A stretch of DNA of 64,000 bases, from assembly GCA_049334165.1 (NCBI GenBank), contig JBEGHD010000007.1; one strand, 5' to 3'. Positions 50,568 through 59,209 of this stretch are shown piece by piece (positions within the stretch are counted from its first letter, which is position 1; each line of letters opens with the position of its first letter). A program made the translations under genes and the position numbers. The notes below the pieces were generated by a model. It was not told where the DNA came from, ran no database searches, and saw only the letters and a program-made list of their open reading frames with translations. This stretch comes from JBEGHD01 sp049334165. GTDB taxonomy: Bacteria > Bacteroidota > Bacteroidia > Flavobacteriales_D > Sanyastnellaceae.

Positions 50568-52226
50568 ATGCCCGGAACCACCAAGTATATCTTTGTCACA
50601 GGTGGAGTGACATCTTCTCTCGGAAAAGGAATAATCTCAGCATCACTGGCCAAACTGCTTCAGTCGCGCGGCTATCGGGTGACCATCCAAAAGTTTGACC
50701 CCTACATCAACATCGATCCGGGTACGCTAAACCCCTACGAGCACGGAGAGTGCTACGTGACTCACGATGGTGCCGAAACCGACCTCGACCTCGGGCATTA
50801 CGAAAGGTTTACCAATGTGTTGACCTCGCAAGCCAACAACATCACTACCGGAAGAATTTACCAGAGCGTAATCAACAAAGAGCGCAAGGGTGAGTATTTG
50901 GGGAAAACCGTTCAGATCATTCCTCACATCACTGACGAGATTAAGCGCAGTGTGCAGATTTTGGGAAGCAAAAGCGAATACGATTTTGTGATAACCGAAA
51001 TTGGCGGAACTGTAGGTGATATTGAGTCACTGCCTTACATCGAGGCTGTGCGCCAGATGAAGTGGGAGAAAAAAGGCGACTGCATCGTGATTCACCTCAC
51101 TTTGATTCCTTACCTGGCTGCTGCCGGAGAGCTCAAAACCAAGCCAACGCAGCACAGCGTGAAACAGCTGCTCGAGTTTGGTGTGCAGCCAGAAATCCTC
51201 GTTTGCAGAACCGAGCACGACCTTTCAACTTCTATTAGAAACAAAGTGGCTAAGTTTTGTAACGTAGCTCAAAATGCCGTGATCCAGAGTATCGATGCCG
51301 ACACGATTTACGATGTACCGCTCTTGATGCTCGAAGAAAAGCTGGACGATGTTGTGCTCGAAAAGCTAAACATGAAAACGCGCAAGAAGCACGACCTCAA
51401 GAAATGGATGAGCTTTTTGTCGCGTCACAAAAATCCAAAGCATAGAGTCGAAATCGGATTGGTTGGAAAGTATGTTGAGCTCAAAGATTCCTACAAGTCG
51501 ATTGCAGAGGCTTTCGTTCACGCTGGGGCAGAAAAAGAAATTGCAGTAGACCTGAGGTGGATTCACTCCGAAGAACTCACAGCAAAAAATGTGGATGAAA
51601 AGCTAGAGGGAATTGACGGCCTGATGGTGGCTCCTGGATTTGGTTCTCGCGGAGTAGATGGAAAGCTCGATGCTGTGAAATGGGCCAGAGAAGGCAATGT
51701 TCCGTTTTTCGGAATTTGTCTGGGAATGCAGTGTGCCGTAATTGAGTTTGCACGCAATGTCATGGGACTTACTGATGCCCACTCAACTGAGATTAAAGAG
51801 TACACTCCGAATCCTGTGATCTCTTTGATGGCAGAGCAAAAGTCGATCACCAACCTCGGTGGAACAATGCGTCTCGGAGCCTACACCTGCGAACTGAAAG
51901 AAGGCTTTAAATCCAGAGAAGCATACGGAAAAGCTGAAGTGGAAGAACGCCACCGTCACCGCTTTGAGTTCAACAACGACTACATCGAAGCTTTCACCAA
52001 AGCTGGAATGGTGCCTACAGGATTTAATCCCGATTCAGGACTTGTGGAAATTGTAGAAATTCCGAAGCACCCTTATTTTGTAGGGGTTCAATTCCACCCA
52101 GAGTATAAGAGTACTGTGGCGAATCCACATCCTCTTTTTATTGAGTTTGTGAAAGCTTCACTTGACAATCAAAAGAAGTCTGGAAAAAGTAACAAGTCGA
52201 CCAGAGAAGTAGCCAACCAGGATTAA
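50568..52226 (+). CDS. pyrG: CTP synthase
   Basis: A 552-residue two-domain enzyme. The amidoligase domain begins 'KYIFVTGGVTSSLGKGIISASLAKLL' and has 'FDPYINIDPGTLNPYEHGECYVTHDGAETDLDLGHYERF'. The class I glutaminase domain carries the catalytic Cys in 'FFGICLGMQCAV', and the His-Glu pair in 'VQFHPEYKS'. It makes CTP from UTP, ATP and glutamine. In many Flavobacteriia yidC follows, but here convergent genes follow. Confidence 0.98.
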   Translation: MPGTTKYIFVTGGVTSSLGKGIISASLAKLLQSRGYRVTIQKFDPYINIDPGTLNPYEHGECYVTHDGAETDLDLGHYERFTNVLTSQANNITTGRIYQSVINKERKGEYLGKTVQIIPHITDEIKRSVQILGSKSEYDFVITEIGGTVGDIESLPYIEAVRQMKWEKKGDCIVIHLTLIPYLAAAGELKTKPTQHSVKQLLEFGVQPEILVCRTEHDLSTSIRNKVAKFCNVAQNAVIQSIDADTIYDVPLLMLEEKLDDVVLEKLNMKTRKKHDLKKWMSFLSRHKNPKHRVEIGLVGKYVELKDSYKSIAEAFVHAGAEKEIAVDLRWIHSEELTAKNVDEKLEGIDGLMVAPGFGSRGVDGKLDAVKWAREGNVPFFGICLGMQCAVIEFARNVMGLTDAHSTEIKEYTPNPVISLMAEQKSITNLGGTMRLGAYTCELKEGFKSREAYGKAEVEERHRHRFEFNNDYIEAFTKAGMVPTGFNPDSGLVEIVEIPKHPYFVGVQFHPEYKSTVANPHPLFIEFVKASLDNQKKSGKSNKSTREVANQD

Positions 52227-52242
52227 TCGAAAGTTTAGATTT

Positions 52243-52902
52243 TTATTCCTCGACTTTTAGAGCTGCAGAAGACAGGTTTCCTTCTTCGTCAACCAGGTGA
52301 GGGTACTCCTTTTTCATCAACCAGGAGATCAGGTTTTGAGGGATATCTTCGAAGGTGCCATAGTCTTCGATGTATTCCATAAAACCGCCATCCTCTCGGT
52401 CGAACTGCTGAAAGAGCGAATCCGACTTCCCATCCCACTCCAGTGGTTTCACTCCTAGCTTTTCACAGAGAGATTTGTTGAATGCGGGGGTGCATTTAAT
52501 CCATTTCTCGTTAAGGAAAACTTCCGTGTAGCCGTGTGGAACGAGAATGTCTGTCTTTAGAATTTTCTCCAATTTGGCCGTTCCCATGTGATTGCGAACC
52601 TTGGCAAGTCCCAGTCTTGCGGGAATACCGAGCAAACGACAGCAGGAAACCATAAGTCCAGCCTTGTCGATGCAATGACCATGACCTTTTTCAATCACGG
52701 AACTGCTCGTCACATTTTCGAAATCGAACCGAATGTCAAAAGGATTGTAGAAAATCTCATCCCTGATTTTGTAGTAAAGACAAACAGCCATGGCTTGCTG
52801 AGTGAGGCCTTCTTCATTACAAGAATGCACAAACTCTTCAATGACATCACTGTCAGCATCGAAGTTTTGAGTTGGGGCCAGAAATTTCTTTGATACGTTC
52901 AT
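52243..52902 (-). CDS. Transglutaminase-like cysteine protease-fold protein
   Basis: A 219-residue protein of the transglutaminase-like superfamily. The Cys-His-Asp triad region is recognisable: 'VIEKGHGHCIDKAGLMVSCCRLLGIPARLG' (catalytic Cys) and 'VPHGYTEVFLNEKWIKC' (His), with the Asp further on. No signal peptide, so cytoplasmic. Bacterial members are usually proteases or amidases. It overlaps the O-antigen ligase gene by 4 bases (ATGA), suggesting coupled expression. Confidence 0.8.
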   Translation of the reverse strand: MNVSKKFLAPTQNFDADSDVIEEFVHSCNEEGLTQQAMAVCLYYKIRDEIFYNPFDIRFDFENVTSSSVIEKGHGHCIDKAGLMVSCCRLLGIPARLGLAKVRNHMGTAKLEKILKTDILVPHGYTEVFLNEKWIKCTPAFNKSLCEKLGVKPLEWDGKSDSLFQQFDREDGGFMEYIEDYGTFEDIPQNLISWLMKKEYPHLVDEEGNLSSAALKVEE

Positions 52903-54155
52903 TTTACAAATCTTTCCTTTGATCGGGTGGAGGTGATTAGTAGCCCAAAGAAGAAAGCGAAGAATACAATACCTCCCTGCACTTCGAGCATGGATTCAAC
53001 AAAGATATTGGCAGAAATTATGAAAATGAACAGGAATAGGAGGTTTTTATCCTTGCGGATAGCTTCAAAAAGTCCAAAGAGCAATGTCAGAACTAGAGCA
53101 AAAGTTCCAAAAATACCCAGAGCTGCCCAGGTTTGTAGGTATTGATTGTGAGAATTGAGTTGATCTTCTGCAAGTTCAAATTGTCCCATAGCAGTGTACT
53201 CCTCTGCCAGAGCGATTTTCACATCTCCCGTGCCAGTTCCGAAAAGCCAATTTTTCTCGATAACTCTCAGTGAAGCGGTCCAGGTGGTGATGCGAGCAGT
53301 GGTGCTCTCAGTATCTTCTGGCTCCAATTGGCCGGGATTAGATTCTGTATTTTGATCTTCAGTAGCTTCTGCTGTGATGGTGATCATATTCTTAATCCGA
53401 TTAATAGTCTGAGTAGAAAAGAACAGGGAAACTCCAAAAACAGCAAGCAAAGAAGCCGCGTAAACCAACCCTTTTTTCGCTGACTTTCTAAACCGAGCAA
53501 TCAGGATGCTTAGAATAACTATGGCAACAGGAGCGAGAAGGACACCTGCTTTTGATGCCAGGAGATTGATGTAAATAAGTAAAAAAAGAAGAATCAGAGC
53601 GTAGATCCATTTTCGATGGATACCTAAAAACAGTCTTTTCCCAGATAGTGAAAGCACAATGTAGGAGAAAGCAAAAAGTGCATACATCGATAGGTAGGAC
53701 GGATGCATGGTGGCAAAATCCGTGTAGTAGAAAACATTTTGGCTTCCCGTTTCGGAAAATTTGATAAAAGCATTTACAACTGAATAACTGGCTACAACAA
53801 GCACTCCGATGGTGAAAGCACTCATCACCAAATCAGTTTGCCGTGAGGAGAATTTGCGACTGCCTAACCAAATGAGTGGCATCAGTAAAAAGCTGACTTT
53901 CATTCCCAGGTCAAGAAAGGCATAATCAAAATTAGTTGTGTGAATCAGGCCAGTTAGGTGAAAAATATAAAAAGCTATCAGCGCCCAGAGTCCTCTTTTA
54001 GACCACTTGCTTTTGCCTTTAGTTTGCCACATCAGAAGTGAAGAAACAACCCATAAAACAATGGCGTAGGAGGTGAGTAATTTGCTGATAGGAATCAGAA
54101 AAGCCAGCAAACCTGCTGAAAACATCTGAAAATTTCTAAGTACTCTCGGGGTCAT
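52899..54155 (-). CDS. O-antigen ligase family membrane protein
   Basis: A 418-residue protein with about ten to twelve membrane segments and one large periplasmic loop (about residues 250-330) containing 'WTASLRVIEKNWLFGTGTGDVK' and 'DQLNSHNQYLQTWAALG', the usual Wzy_C/O-antigen ligase pattern. It would join or polymerise polysaccharide on the periplasmic face. It overlaps the preceding glycosyltransferase gene by 20 bases. It may serve the flippase cluster at 1.6-6.6 kb, which lacks a polymerase. Confidence 0.88.
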   Translation of the reverse strand: MTPRVLRNFQMFSAGLLAFLIPISKLLTSYAIVLWVVSSLLMWQTKGKSKWSKRGLWALIAFYIFHLTGLIHTTNFDYAFLDLGMKVSFLLMPLIWLGSRKFSSRQTDLVMSAFTIGVLVVASYSVVNAFIKFSETGSQNVFYYTDFATMHPSYLSMYALFAFSYIVLSLSGKRLFLGIHRKWIYALILLFLLIYINLLASKAGVLLAPVAIVILSILIARFRKSAKKGLVYAASLLAVFGVSLFFSTQTINRIKNMITITAEATEDQNTESNPGQLEPEDTESTTARITTWTASLRVIEKNWLFGTGTGDVKIALAEEYTAMGQFELAEDQLNSHNQYLQTWAALGIFGTFALVLTLLFGLFEAIRKDKNLLFLFIFIISANIFVESMLEVQGGIVFFAFFFGLLITSTRSKERFVK

Positions 54156-55389
54156 CTTTTCCGCTCTTAAATTCCATTAATTCACTTCGAAATTTACTGG
54201 CAATTTTGCTCCTTTCGAAATATTCTCTTACGTAATCGAGACCATTTTTGCCGAGCTTTCTGGTGAGCTCTGGATCTTCCATTAATTGCCGTGCAGCATC
54301 CGTTAGCGACTGGGCATTTTCTGGTTCAAAAGCCAAACCGCAGTTTCCTTCTTTTATAAATCGGTCATAGGCTTCTCCCTCAACCCCCAACAAAATGGGT
54401 TTTTCGAGCGCCAGACTTTCAAATATTTTTGAGGGAATGGCACCTTTGAAAAGTTCGATCTTTCTCAATGGGATCACCGAGACGTCAATGGCACTGATGA
54501 TTTCAGGGATATTGTCACGACTAACCGAGTCGTAAAAATAAACGTTGTCTAGCTCGAGGTGGTCGGCAATGAGCATTAGACTTTCTTTTTCCGGACCATC
54601 ACCGAGAAGAATAAATTTGATGTGCTCTTCATGGCGGAGCTTGTCGGCTGTTTTCAAAATGACTTCAAGTCCCTGGGCATAGCCTAAAATACCACCATAA
54701 AAAAACAGGAAGTCGCTTTCTTCAAATCCCATTTTCTTCCGCCACTGCTGTTTGTCGGTTTTCATAGAAATGATTTGCTCGGTATTGACACCGTTCGGCA
54801 GCCAGATTACTTTTTTATCTGGGAAACGTGAGCGAATGTTGTTCACTATGCCCATTGTTTGCCCAGAAATCATCGTGGCTTTCTTATAAAGGTGCTCTTC
54901 AAGACGAGTGGCCATTTTCAAGAACCGCTTGTTGGTGACGATCCCCAATTTTTCAGCACTTTCTGGCCAGAGGTCGGAAACATTAAAAATCATATCGATT
55001 TTTTTCCACTTGCTAAGCGCTCTGGCAGTAATTCCCAGAAAGAGGGGAGGAGATTCGCAAAAAAGAAAATCTCCCTTTTTGATCTTAAACAGCCCGAGCC
55101 AAAAGGACGTGAAAACGAATGAAAAATAGTTGAGCAGCCTTGCCAGTACAAATCTTGCCCGGGTGACAAAGATGGCCGATCGGTGAATCTTAATTCCATT
55201 AATAATTTCTGTCTTCCAAAGGCGCCAGCGGTAGCCTTTTTTGATCCGCATGTCGGGATAGTTGGGCATGGCGGTGAGCACAATCACTTCATCACCCTTT
55301 TGCTGCAATTGCAACGCCAACTCATAAAGCCGGTTTTGGGGAGCGCCTGTCTCTGGCGGAAAATATTGGGTAAGGAAATAGATCTTCAT
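54136..55389 (-). CDS. Glycosyltransferase family 4, WbuB-like
   Basis: A 417-residue GT-B enzyme. It begins 'KIYFLTQYFPPETGAPQNRLYELALQLQQKGDEVIVLTAMPNYP', the distinctive start of WbuB/WcaI-type transferases that handle amino sugars such as L-FucNAc. It has the donor domain motif 'LPNGVNTE' and a late 'ALEKPILLG'. It is the first gene of a three-gene leftward group. The actual sugar is inferred only by resemblance. Confidence 0.88.
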   Translation of the reverse strand: MKIYFLTQYFPPETGAPQNRLYELALQLQQKGDEVIVLTAMPNYPDMRIKKGYRWRLWKTEIINGIKIHRSAIFVTRARFVLARLLNYFSFVFTSFWLGLFKIKKGDFLFCESPPLFLGITARALSKWKKIDMIFNVSDLWPESAEKLGIVTNKRFLKMATRLEEHLYKKATMISGQTMGIVNNIRSRFPDKKVIWLPNGVNTEQIISMKTDKQQWRKKMGFEESDFLFFYGGILGYAQGLEVILKTADKLRHEEHIKFILLGDGPEKESLMLIADHLELDNVYFYDSVSRDNIPEIISAIDVSVIPLRKIELFKGAIPSKIFESLALEKPILLGVEGEAYDRFIKEGNCGLAFEPENAQSLTDAARQLMEDPELTRKLGKNGLDYVREYFERSKIASKFRSELMEFKSGKDDPEST

Positions 55390-55528
55390 CAGCTGTGCTT
55401 ACGGAGCTCAAGTATCGGACGTTCGGTTATTAAATCCAATTTCAAAGTTATAAATCTGAAGTTATCAAGTTTGAACTCTCGGGAAAGCCCGTAAAAACTG
55501 GTGTTTCCGATAGAAATGAAATTTATAA

Positions 55529-55570
55529 ACTAAAGTTTTAGTGCTAAAACTAAAAAATTAGTTATGTTTG
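55529..55570 (+). promoter_or_regulatory. Interlocked ACTAAA operators and promoter of the BlaI/M56 pair
   Basis: Three overlapping inverted repeats: ACTAAAGTTTTAGT (55529-55542), GTTTTAGTGCTAAAAC (55535-55550) and AACTAAAAAATTAGTT (55548-55563). They run into the -7 element TATGTTTG (55563-55570). BlaI/MecI repressors bind such dyads, so the array probably mediates autorepression. The ATG at 55618 lies 48 bases beyond. Confidence 0.8.
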
Positions 55571-55617
55571 TAGTGAAGAAATTGGAAAACAGATCGTCTC
55601 AACGAAAAAAGAAGCAC

Positions 55618-55980
55618 ATGAAAGAATTAACAAAAGCAGAGGAACAGGTGATGCAAGTGCTCTGGGAATTGGAAAAGGGTTTTGTGAAAGAGATTATTCC
55701 GAAGTTACCCAGTCCGAAGCCAGCGTATAACACGGTGTCAACGATCGTTCGCATTCTAGAGCAAAAAGGATTTGTGAAACACGAGTCGTTTGGAAGAAGT
55801 CACCGGTATTTTCCTATAGTCGATAAAGACGACTACACAGAGTTTGCCACCGATAGGCTGATGAAAGGCTACTTCGACAATTCTGTGAAAAGCATGATCT
55901 CCTTTTTTGTGAACGAAAAAAAGATGAGCATCGAAGAGCTCGATGAAGTTTTAGAAACCCTGAAAAACCAGAAAAAATGA
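55618..55980 (+). CDS. BlaI/MecI/CopY-family transcriptional repressor
   Basis: A 120-residue winged-helix repressor. 'MKELTKAEEQVMQVLWELEKGFVKEIIPKLPSPKPAYNTVSTIVRILEQKGFVKHE' is the DNA-binding domain, and the C-terminal helical part mediates dimerisation and cleavage. An ATG 54 bases upstream is in frame but lies inside the -7 element (55564), so 55618 is the start. It overlaps the M56 gene by 4 bases (ATGA). No beta-lactamase gene is adjacent. Confidence 0.93.
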   Translation: MKELTKAEEQVMQVLWELEKGFVKEIIPKLPSPKPAYNTVSTIVRILEQKGFVKHESFGRSHRYFPIVDKDDYTEFATDRLMKGYFDNSVKSMISFFVNEKKMSIEELDEVLETLKNQKK

Positions 55981-57272
55981 GTCTCACTACTTTCCTTTTG
56001 ATGAATCTTGCTCTGGCAATTTTTTATGCCATCTACAGAATCTTTCTTCAAGGCGAAACGCATTTCGGTTGGGCCAGGGCCTATCTTGTTTCGGCTATTA
56101 TAGCCACGTTTGCGCTGCCTTTGCTCATTTTCCCCGAGTCAGTTTCGAATACGATCGGCAACGCAGCTTTCAAGCTTCCGGCTGTGGAAATAGGCGGTGG
56201 CACAACTGCTGCTTCAAGCATTAACTACATGACTTTGACGATAGTTTTCTATTGTCTAGTAGCTCTGGCTCTCTTGCTGAGGAGTTCGATTCGCGTGCTT
56301 CGTCTGAATCAATTTGTAAAGCAGGCAGTCCCATTACCAGAACTGGGCAACAGAGTTTACGAAAGTCCGATTGGCGGCTCGTTCTCATTTTTCGGTCGTA
56401 TTTACCTGGAACCGGGTCTGGACAAAGAAGACCAGCTGTCGATACTCAACCACGAATTGGTGCACTTGCGCGAGAAGCACGCCATCGACTTGTTTTTTGC
56501 AGAACTGACCAAAGCCATTTTTTGGATCAACCCTGTAGCCTGGTTTTATGGAAAAAGACTGGCCGAGGTGCACGAATTTGCTGCCGATCAGGTGGTGACA
56601 GAGCAGCTCGCCAACAAACTGGAATATCAGGAATTGCTTGTGGCCAAAGCGATGGGAATCAACAGAAAAGAACTTGTACACTCTTTTATAAATCAATCAA
56701 TGTTAAAACGTAGAATTATGATGATCAACAAACCGAGCTCCTCAGTTTGGAGCAAATTTCGCTACGCACTTTTCATCCCCGTTTTGGGAGGGATGATTGC
56801 TTTGGCTTCGTGCCAGAAAAACGAGGGCGAGTCAGCCACGTCCACAATTTCAACGAAAAACTCCGAAGTGCCTAATCCGCCAGCACCACCAAGCCCGAGT
56901 GATCCAACTCTGGCAGGTGTTGAAGAAATGGATATTGTACAAAGAGGTGAAGGTGTTCCGGAAAACTATACCCAACCTGAATTCCCCGGTGGGATGGATA
57001 AGCTTTACGAATTCATGGGAGCGAACCTTAAATATCCCGAAAACCTGAAAGATGCAGGTGTTGAAGGAAATGTATATACTGGTTTCACCGTGAATGCTGA
57101 CGGAAGCATTTCAGATATTAAGATTCTGAAGGGAGTGGATAGAGCACTCGATGCTGAAGCTATAAGAGTATTGAAACAAATGCCAAAATGGAAGCCTGGT
57201 AAAAAAGACGGCAAGGCTGTGGCTGTGGAAATGACTCTGCCGATCAACTTCAAACTTCCGGAAGGGGAGTGA
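55977..57272 (+). CDS. M56 (BlaR1-type) metallopeptidase with C-terminal TonB domain
   Basis: A 431-residue membrane protein. Membrane segments near residues 5-25, 35-52 and 85-103 come first. The zinc peptidase motif is H159-E-L-V-H163, with Glu 200 in 'EVHEFAADQ'. A further membrane segment lies near residue 275, then a Pro/Ser-rich linker and a TonB_C domain (about 335-428, 'EFPGGMDKLYEFMGANLKYP...WKPGKKDGKAVAVEMTLPINF'). BlaR1-type proteases sense an external signal and cleave the repressor. A TonB domain instead of a penicillin-binding sensor suggests an envelope or TonB-related signal. Confidence 0.92.
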   Translation: MSLTTFLLMNLALAIFYAIYRIFLQGETHFGWARAYLVSAIIATFALPLLIFPESVSNTIGNAAFKLPAVEIGGGTTAASSINYMTLTIVFYCLVALALLLRSSIRVLRLNQFVKQAVPLPELGNRVYESPIGGSFSFFGRIYLEPGLDKEDQLSILNHELVHLREKHAIDLFFAELTKAIFWINPVAWFYGKRLAEVHEFAADQVVTEQLANKLEYQELLVAKAMGINRKELVHSFINQSMLKRRIMMINKPSSSVWSKFRYALFIPVLGGMIALASCQKNEGESATSTISTKNSEVPNPPAPPSPSDPTLAGVEEMDIVQRGEGVPENYTQPEFPGGMDKLYEFMGANLKYPENLKDAGVEGNVYTGFTVNADGSISDIKILKGVDRALDAEAIRVLKQMPKWKPGKKDGKAVAVEMTLPINFKLPEGE

Positions 57273-57301
57273 TTAAACTTTTGATTTTCGTATGAATAAA
57301 G

Positions 57302-57332
57302 AAAGGAGCAGGTATTCTGCTCCTTTTTTATT
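57302..57332. terminator. Bidirectional terminator between the M56 and DinB genes
   Basis: A 10-bp stem (AAAGGAGCAG / CTGCTCCTTT), loop GTATT, T-run on the right and a T-rich TTTCTTTATT on the left. It serves both convergent genes, and the DinB stop codon lies at its edge. Confidence 0.88.
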
Positions 57333-57858
57333 GCGCTTGTTTAATGCGATTGAGTTGGTGAATGTGATGAGCAATGTGATTGATCAAAAAATCTATTGTT
57401 TGTCTGGCACTGAGCATTCCTGAAAAAGGATGTCTAAAAACCTGCCGGTCGAGATATGCATTGTCCAGGTTTTCGAAAAAATCGCGATAGGCGAGGTTGA
57501 GCTTGTTCCACTCCTCGGTGTATTGATCGAAGCTGAACTTGCCCTCTGGTTCTGGCATCACGTCCGGTTTCTCATATCGTTTTGTGGATTTCAAAACCTC
57601 GTTGAGCTGAATTGAAGCCAGTCGGTTTTCCTCAGTGGCTTCAGGCAAATCTTCTGGCGAAGCCTGAGTCTTTTTCTTCATGTAGCCGAGAGTTCCTTTT
57701 TCCGAACCCATCACGTGCTCCACTACCTGAAGTGCGCTCCAGCTTTTGTCATCCGGTTTTTGATTGAGCTCTTCTTCGCTCCACTGGCTCAGGATTGAGA
57801 GCATTTCGTTTTTGGACTTTTCGAGCGCGTCCAATTGGTTTTCAATGTCTTTGTTCAT
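57328..57858 (-). CDS. DinB-superfamily protein
   Basis: A 176-residue four-helix-bundle protein. The metal-site histidines lie in 'ALQVVEHVMGSEKG' and 'DFLINHIAHHIHQLNRI', as in DinB/YfiT-like proteins, which include thiol-S-transferases and damage-induced proteins. The substrate is unknown. It directly follows the ElaA-like gene with no gap. Confidence 0.85.
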   Translation of the reverse strand: MNKDIENQLDALEKSKNEMLSILSQWSEEELNQKPDDKSWSALQVVEHVMGSEKGTLGYMKKKTQASPEDLPEATEENRLASIQLNEVLKSTKRYEKPDVMPEPEGKFSFDQYTEEWNKLNLAYRDFFENLDNAYLDRQVFRHPFSGMLSARQTIDFLINHIAHHIHQLNRIKQAQ

Positions 57859-58323
57859 TTAATTTGTTTTAGGTGTGTAGAGCATTTCTATGTGTGGGAT
57901 GTCATCTTCGAGATACATTTCGCTGACCTGAAGAAATCCGAAGTGTTCGTAGAAAAGTTTGAGGTGTTGCTGAGCAGAAATTCGAATGGCAACGTTACCC
58001 CATTTTTTCTTCAACTCATTCATCGCTTTCACCATCAACTCTTTTCCGATGGCTTTTCCTCTAATTGAAGGGTCAACCACAATCCGCCCCATCGAAAGTT
58101 CCTGGTAAGATACTCCCGGGTGCGGAATACGTGCATAAGCTACAATCTTTTCATCCGCGTCTACACCAAAAAAGTGATCACTTTGCCGGTCCTTTCCATC
58201 GACTTCCTGATAAGGACAATCCTGCTCAATCACGAAAACTTTTACGCGCAGCGCAAGACAGTCGTAAAGCTCGTCCTTGGTAAGCTCTTCGTACGTTTTA
58301 TATTTCCAGATTAGATCAGTCAT
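57859..58323 (-). CDS. ElaA-like GNAT acetyltransferase
   Basis: A 154-residue N-acetyltransferase. The ElaA opening is 'WKYKTYEELTKDELYDCLALRVKVFVIEQDCPYQEVDGKD', followed by the acetyl-CoA loop 'ELSMGRIVVDPSIRGKAIGKELM' and 'FYEHFGFLQVSE'. The acceptor is unknown. The start at 58323 (MTDLIWK) is preferred; an earlier in-frame ATG adds ten hydrophobic residues with no family match. It abuts the DinB gene. Confidence 0.9.
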   Translation of the reverse strand: MTDLIWKYKTYEELTKDELYDCLALRVKVFVIEQDCPYQEVDGKDRQSDHFFGVDADEKIVAYARIPHPGVSYQELSMGRIVVDPSIRGKAIGKELMVKAMNELKKKWGNVAIRISAQQHLKLFYEHFGFLQVSEMYLEDDIPHIEMLYTPKTN

Positions 58324-58428
58324 GGATGTCAAAAATAAGACAATGCGCCACATGGCCTGGCTCTTGAGGAAAATCGGTTGTTCAGGTTTTTTTATAACTT
58401 TTTACCGACACTATCCAATCCACGAGAT

Positions 58429-59130
58429 ATGAAAATTGCCCGTCCATTATCTGCCTTTTCTATTCGGTTTGCTTCTGTAGCTATAGCTTTTTTACTGATT
58501 CCATTTTTTTGTATTTCACAAGATGAGGAAGATCCAGAAACTAAATCGGACACTAACAAAATTGAGGAGCAGTCTCCAGTCTACTTTGGGTTTTCGCCTG
58601 GGATGGGGTTTTTCAAAAGGACATCTGAAGGAGGAGTGCCAGGGAAAACTTTTCACAGAGCAAACTTCAATGGAGGCCTGACTTTGCTTGCGGGAGATTT
58701 TGAAGAGTTTACTTTCAAAACGGGACTGGAAATCAATTTTTTTCGTTCGGCTTATGTAAACGATACGTCATACTACGAAGAGTTTTTGACGATTCCTTTT
58801 CTCTTTCAGCTTGGGAGCTTTGCCAATGAATTCAATGATAAATTCTTTTCGATACACTTTGGACTGGCGATGAGTCTTTCTGCTGGAAACGGGTATGCCG
58901 GAGCTTTCGATGAATTCTACATTAAGGAAGAAGGGCAATTCCTCGACTACGCCAAAGTTAGTGGCCTCACCGAGTTTGCATTTTACAGCAAGCAAATGGA
59001 CGGTTTCAATGCTATTGGTCTTCGATTGTCTGCCGATCTTACAACGGGTGAACAGCTTGATGGGCTGAAACTTCAGCCGCAAAGGTATTTCATGGCTACT
59101 GTCTTTGCATCTTTTCTTTTTGGCGAGTGA
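58429..59130 (+). CDS. Outer-membrane beta-barrel-like protein (paralogue of 40626-41300)
   Basis: A 233-residue exported protein with a signal peptide to about 'FFCISQ' and an acidic linker ('DEEDPETKSD'). Barrel-like strands follow: 'VYFGFSPGMGFFKRT', 'FKTGLEINFFRSAYVNDTSYYEEFLTIPFLFQL', ending '...RYFMATVFASFLFGE'. Shared strand motifs with the protein at 40.6-41.3 kb show common ancestry. The start is taken at 58429 because the signal peptide begins there. Function unknown. Confidence 0.75.
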   Translation: MKIARPLSAFSIRFASVAIAFLLIPFFCISQDEEDPETKSDTNKIEEQSPVYFGFSPGMGFFKRTSEGGVPGKTFHRANFNGGLTLLAGDFEEFTFKTGLEINFFRSAYVNDTSYYEEFLTIPFLFQLGSFANEFNDKFFSIHFGLAMSLSAGNGYAGAFDEFYIKEEGQFLDYAKVSGLTEFAFYSKQMDGFNAIGLRLSADLTTGEQLDGLKLQPQRYFMATVFASFLFGE

Positions 59131-59165
59131 CTTTAGGTTACTGATTATCATCTAGGGTTGATTTT

Positions 59166-59173
59166 TATCTTTG
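59166..59173 (+). promoter_or_regulatory. -7 element (TATCTTTG) before the DASS transporter gene
   Basis: Full TAnnTTTG match, 37 bases before the ATG at 59210. No TTG at 19 bases upstream. Confidence 0.5.
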
Positions 59174-59209
59174 GGCATCGCGTAAAAATCGCGGCAAAAA
59201 CCAAAGCCG

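Noticed and set aside
55618..57272. BlaI/BlaR1 pair as a beta-lactam resistance locus
   Set aside because: No beta-lactamase or mecA-like gene is adjacent, and the protease carries a TonB_C domain instead of a penicillin-sensing domain.
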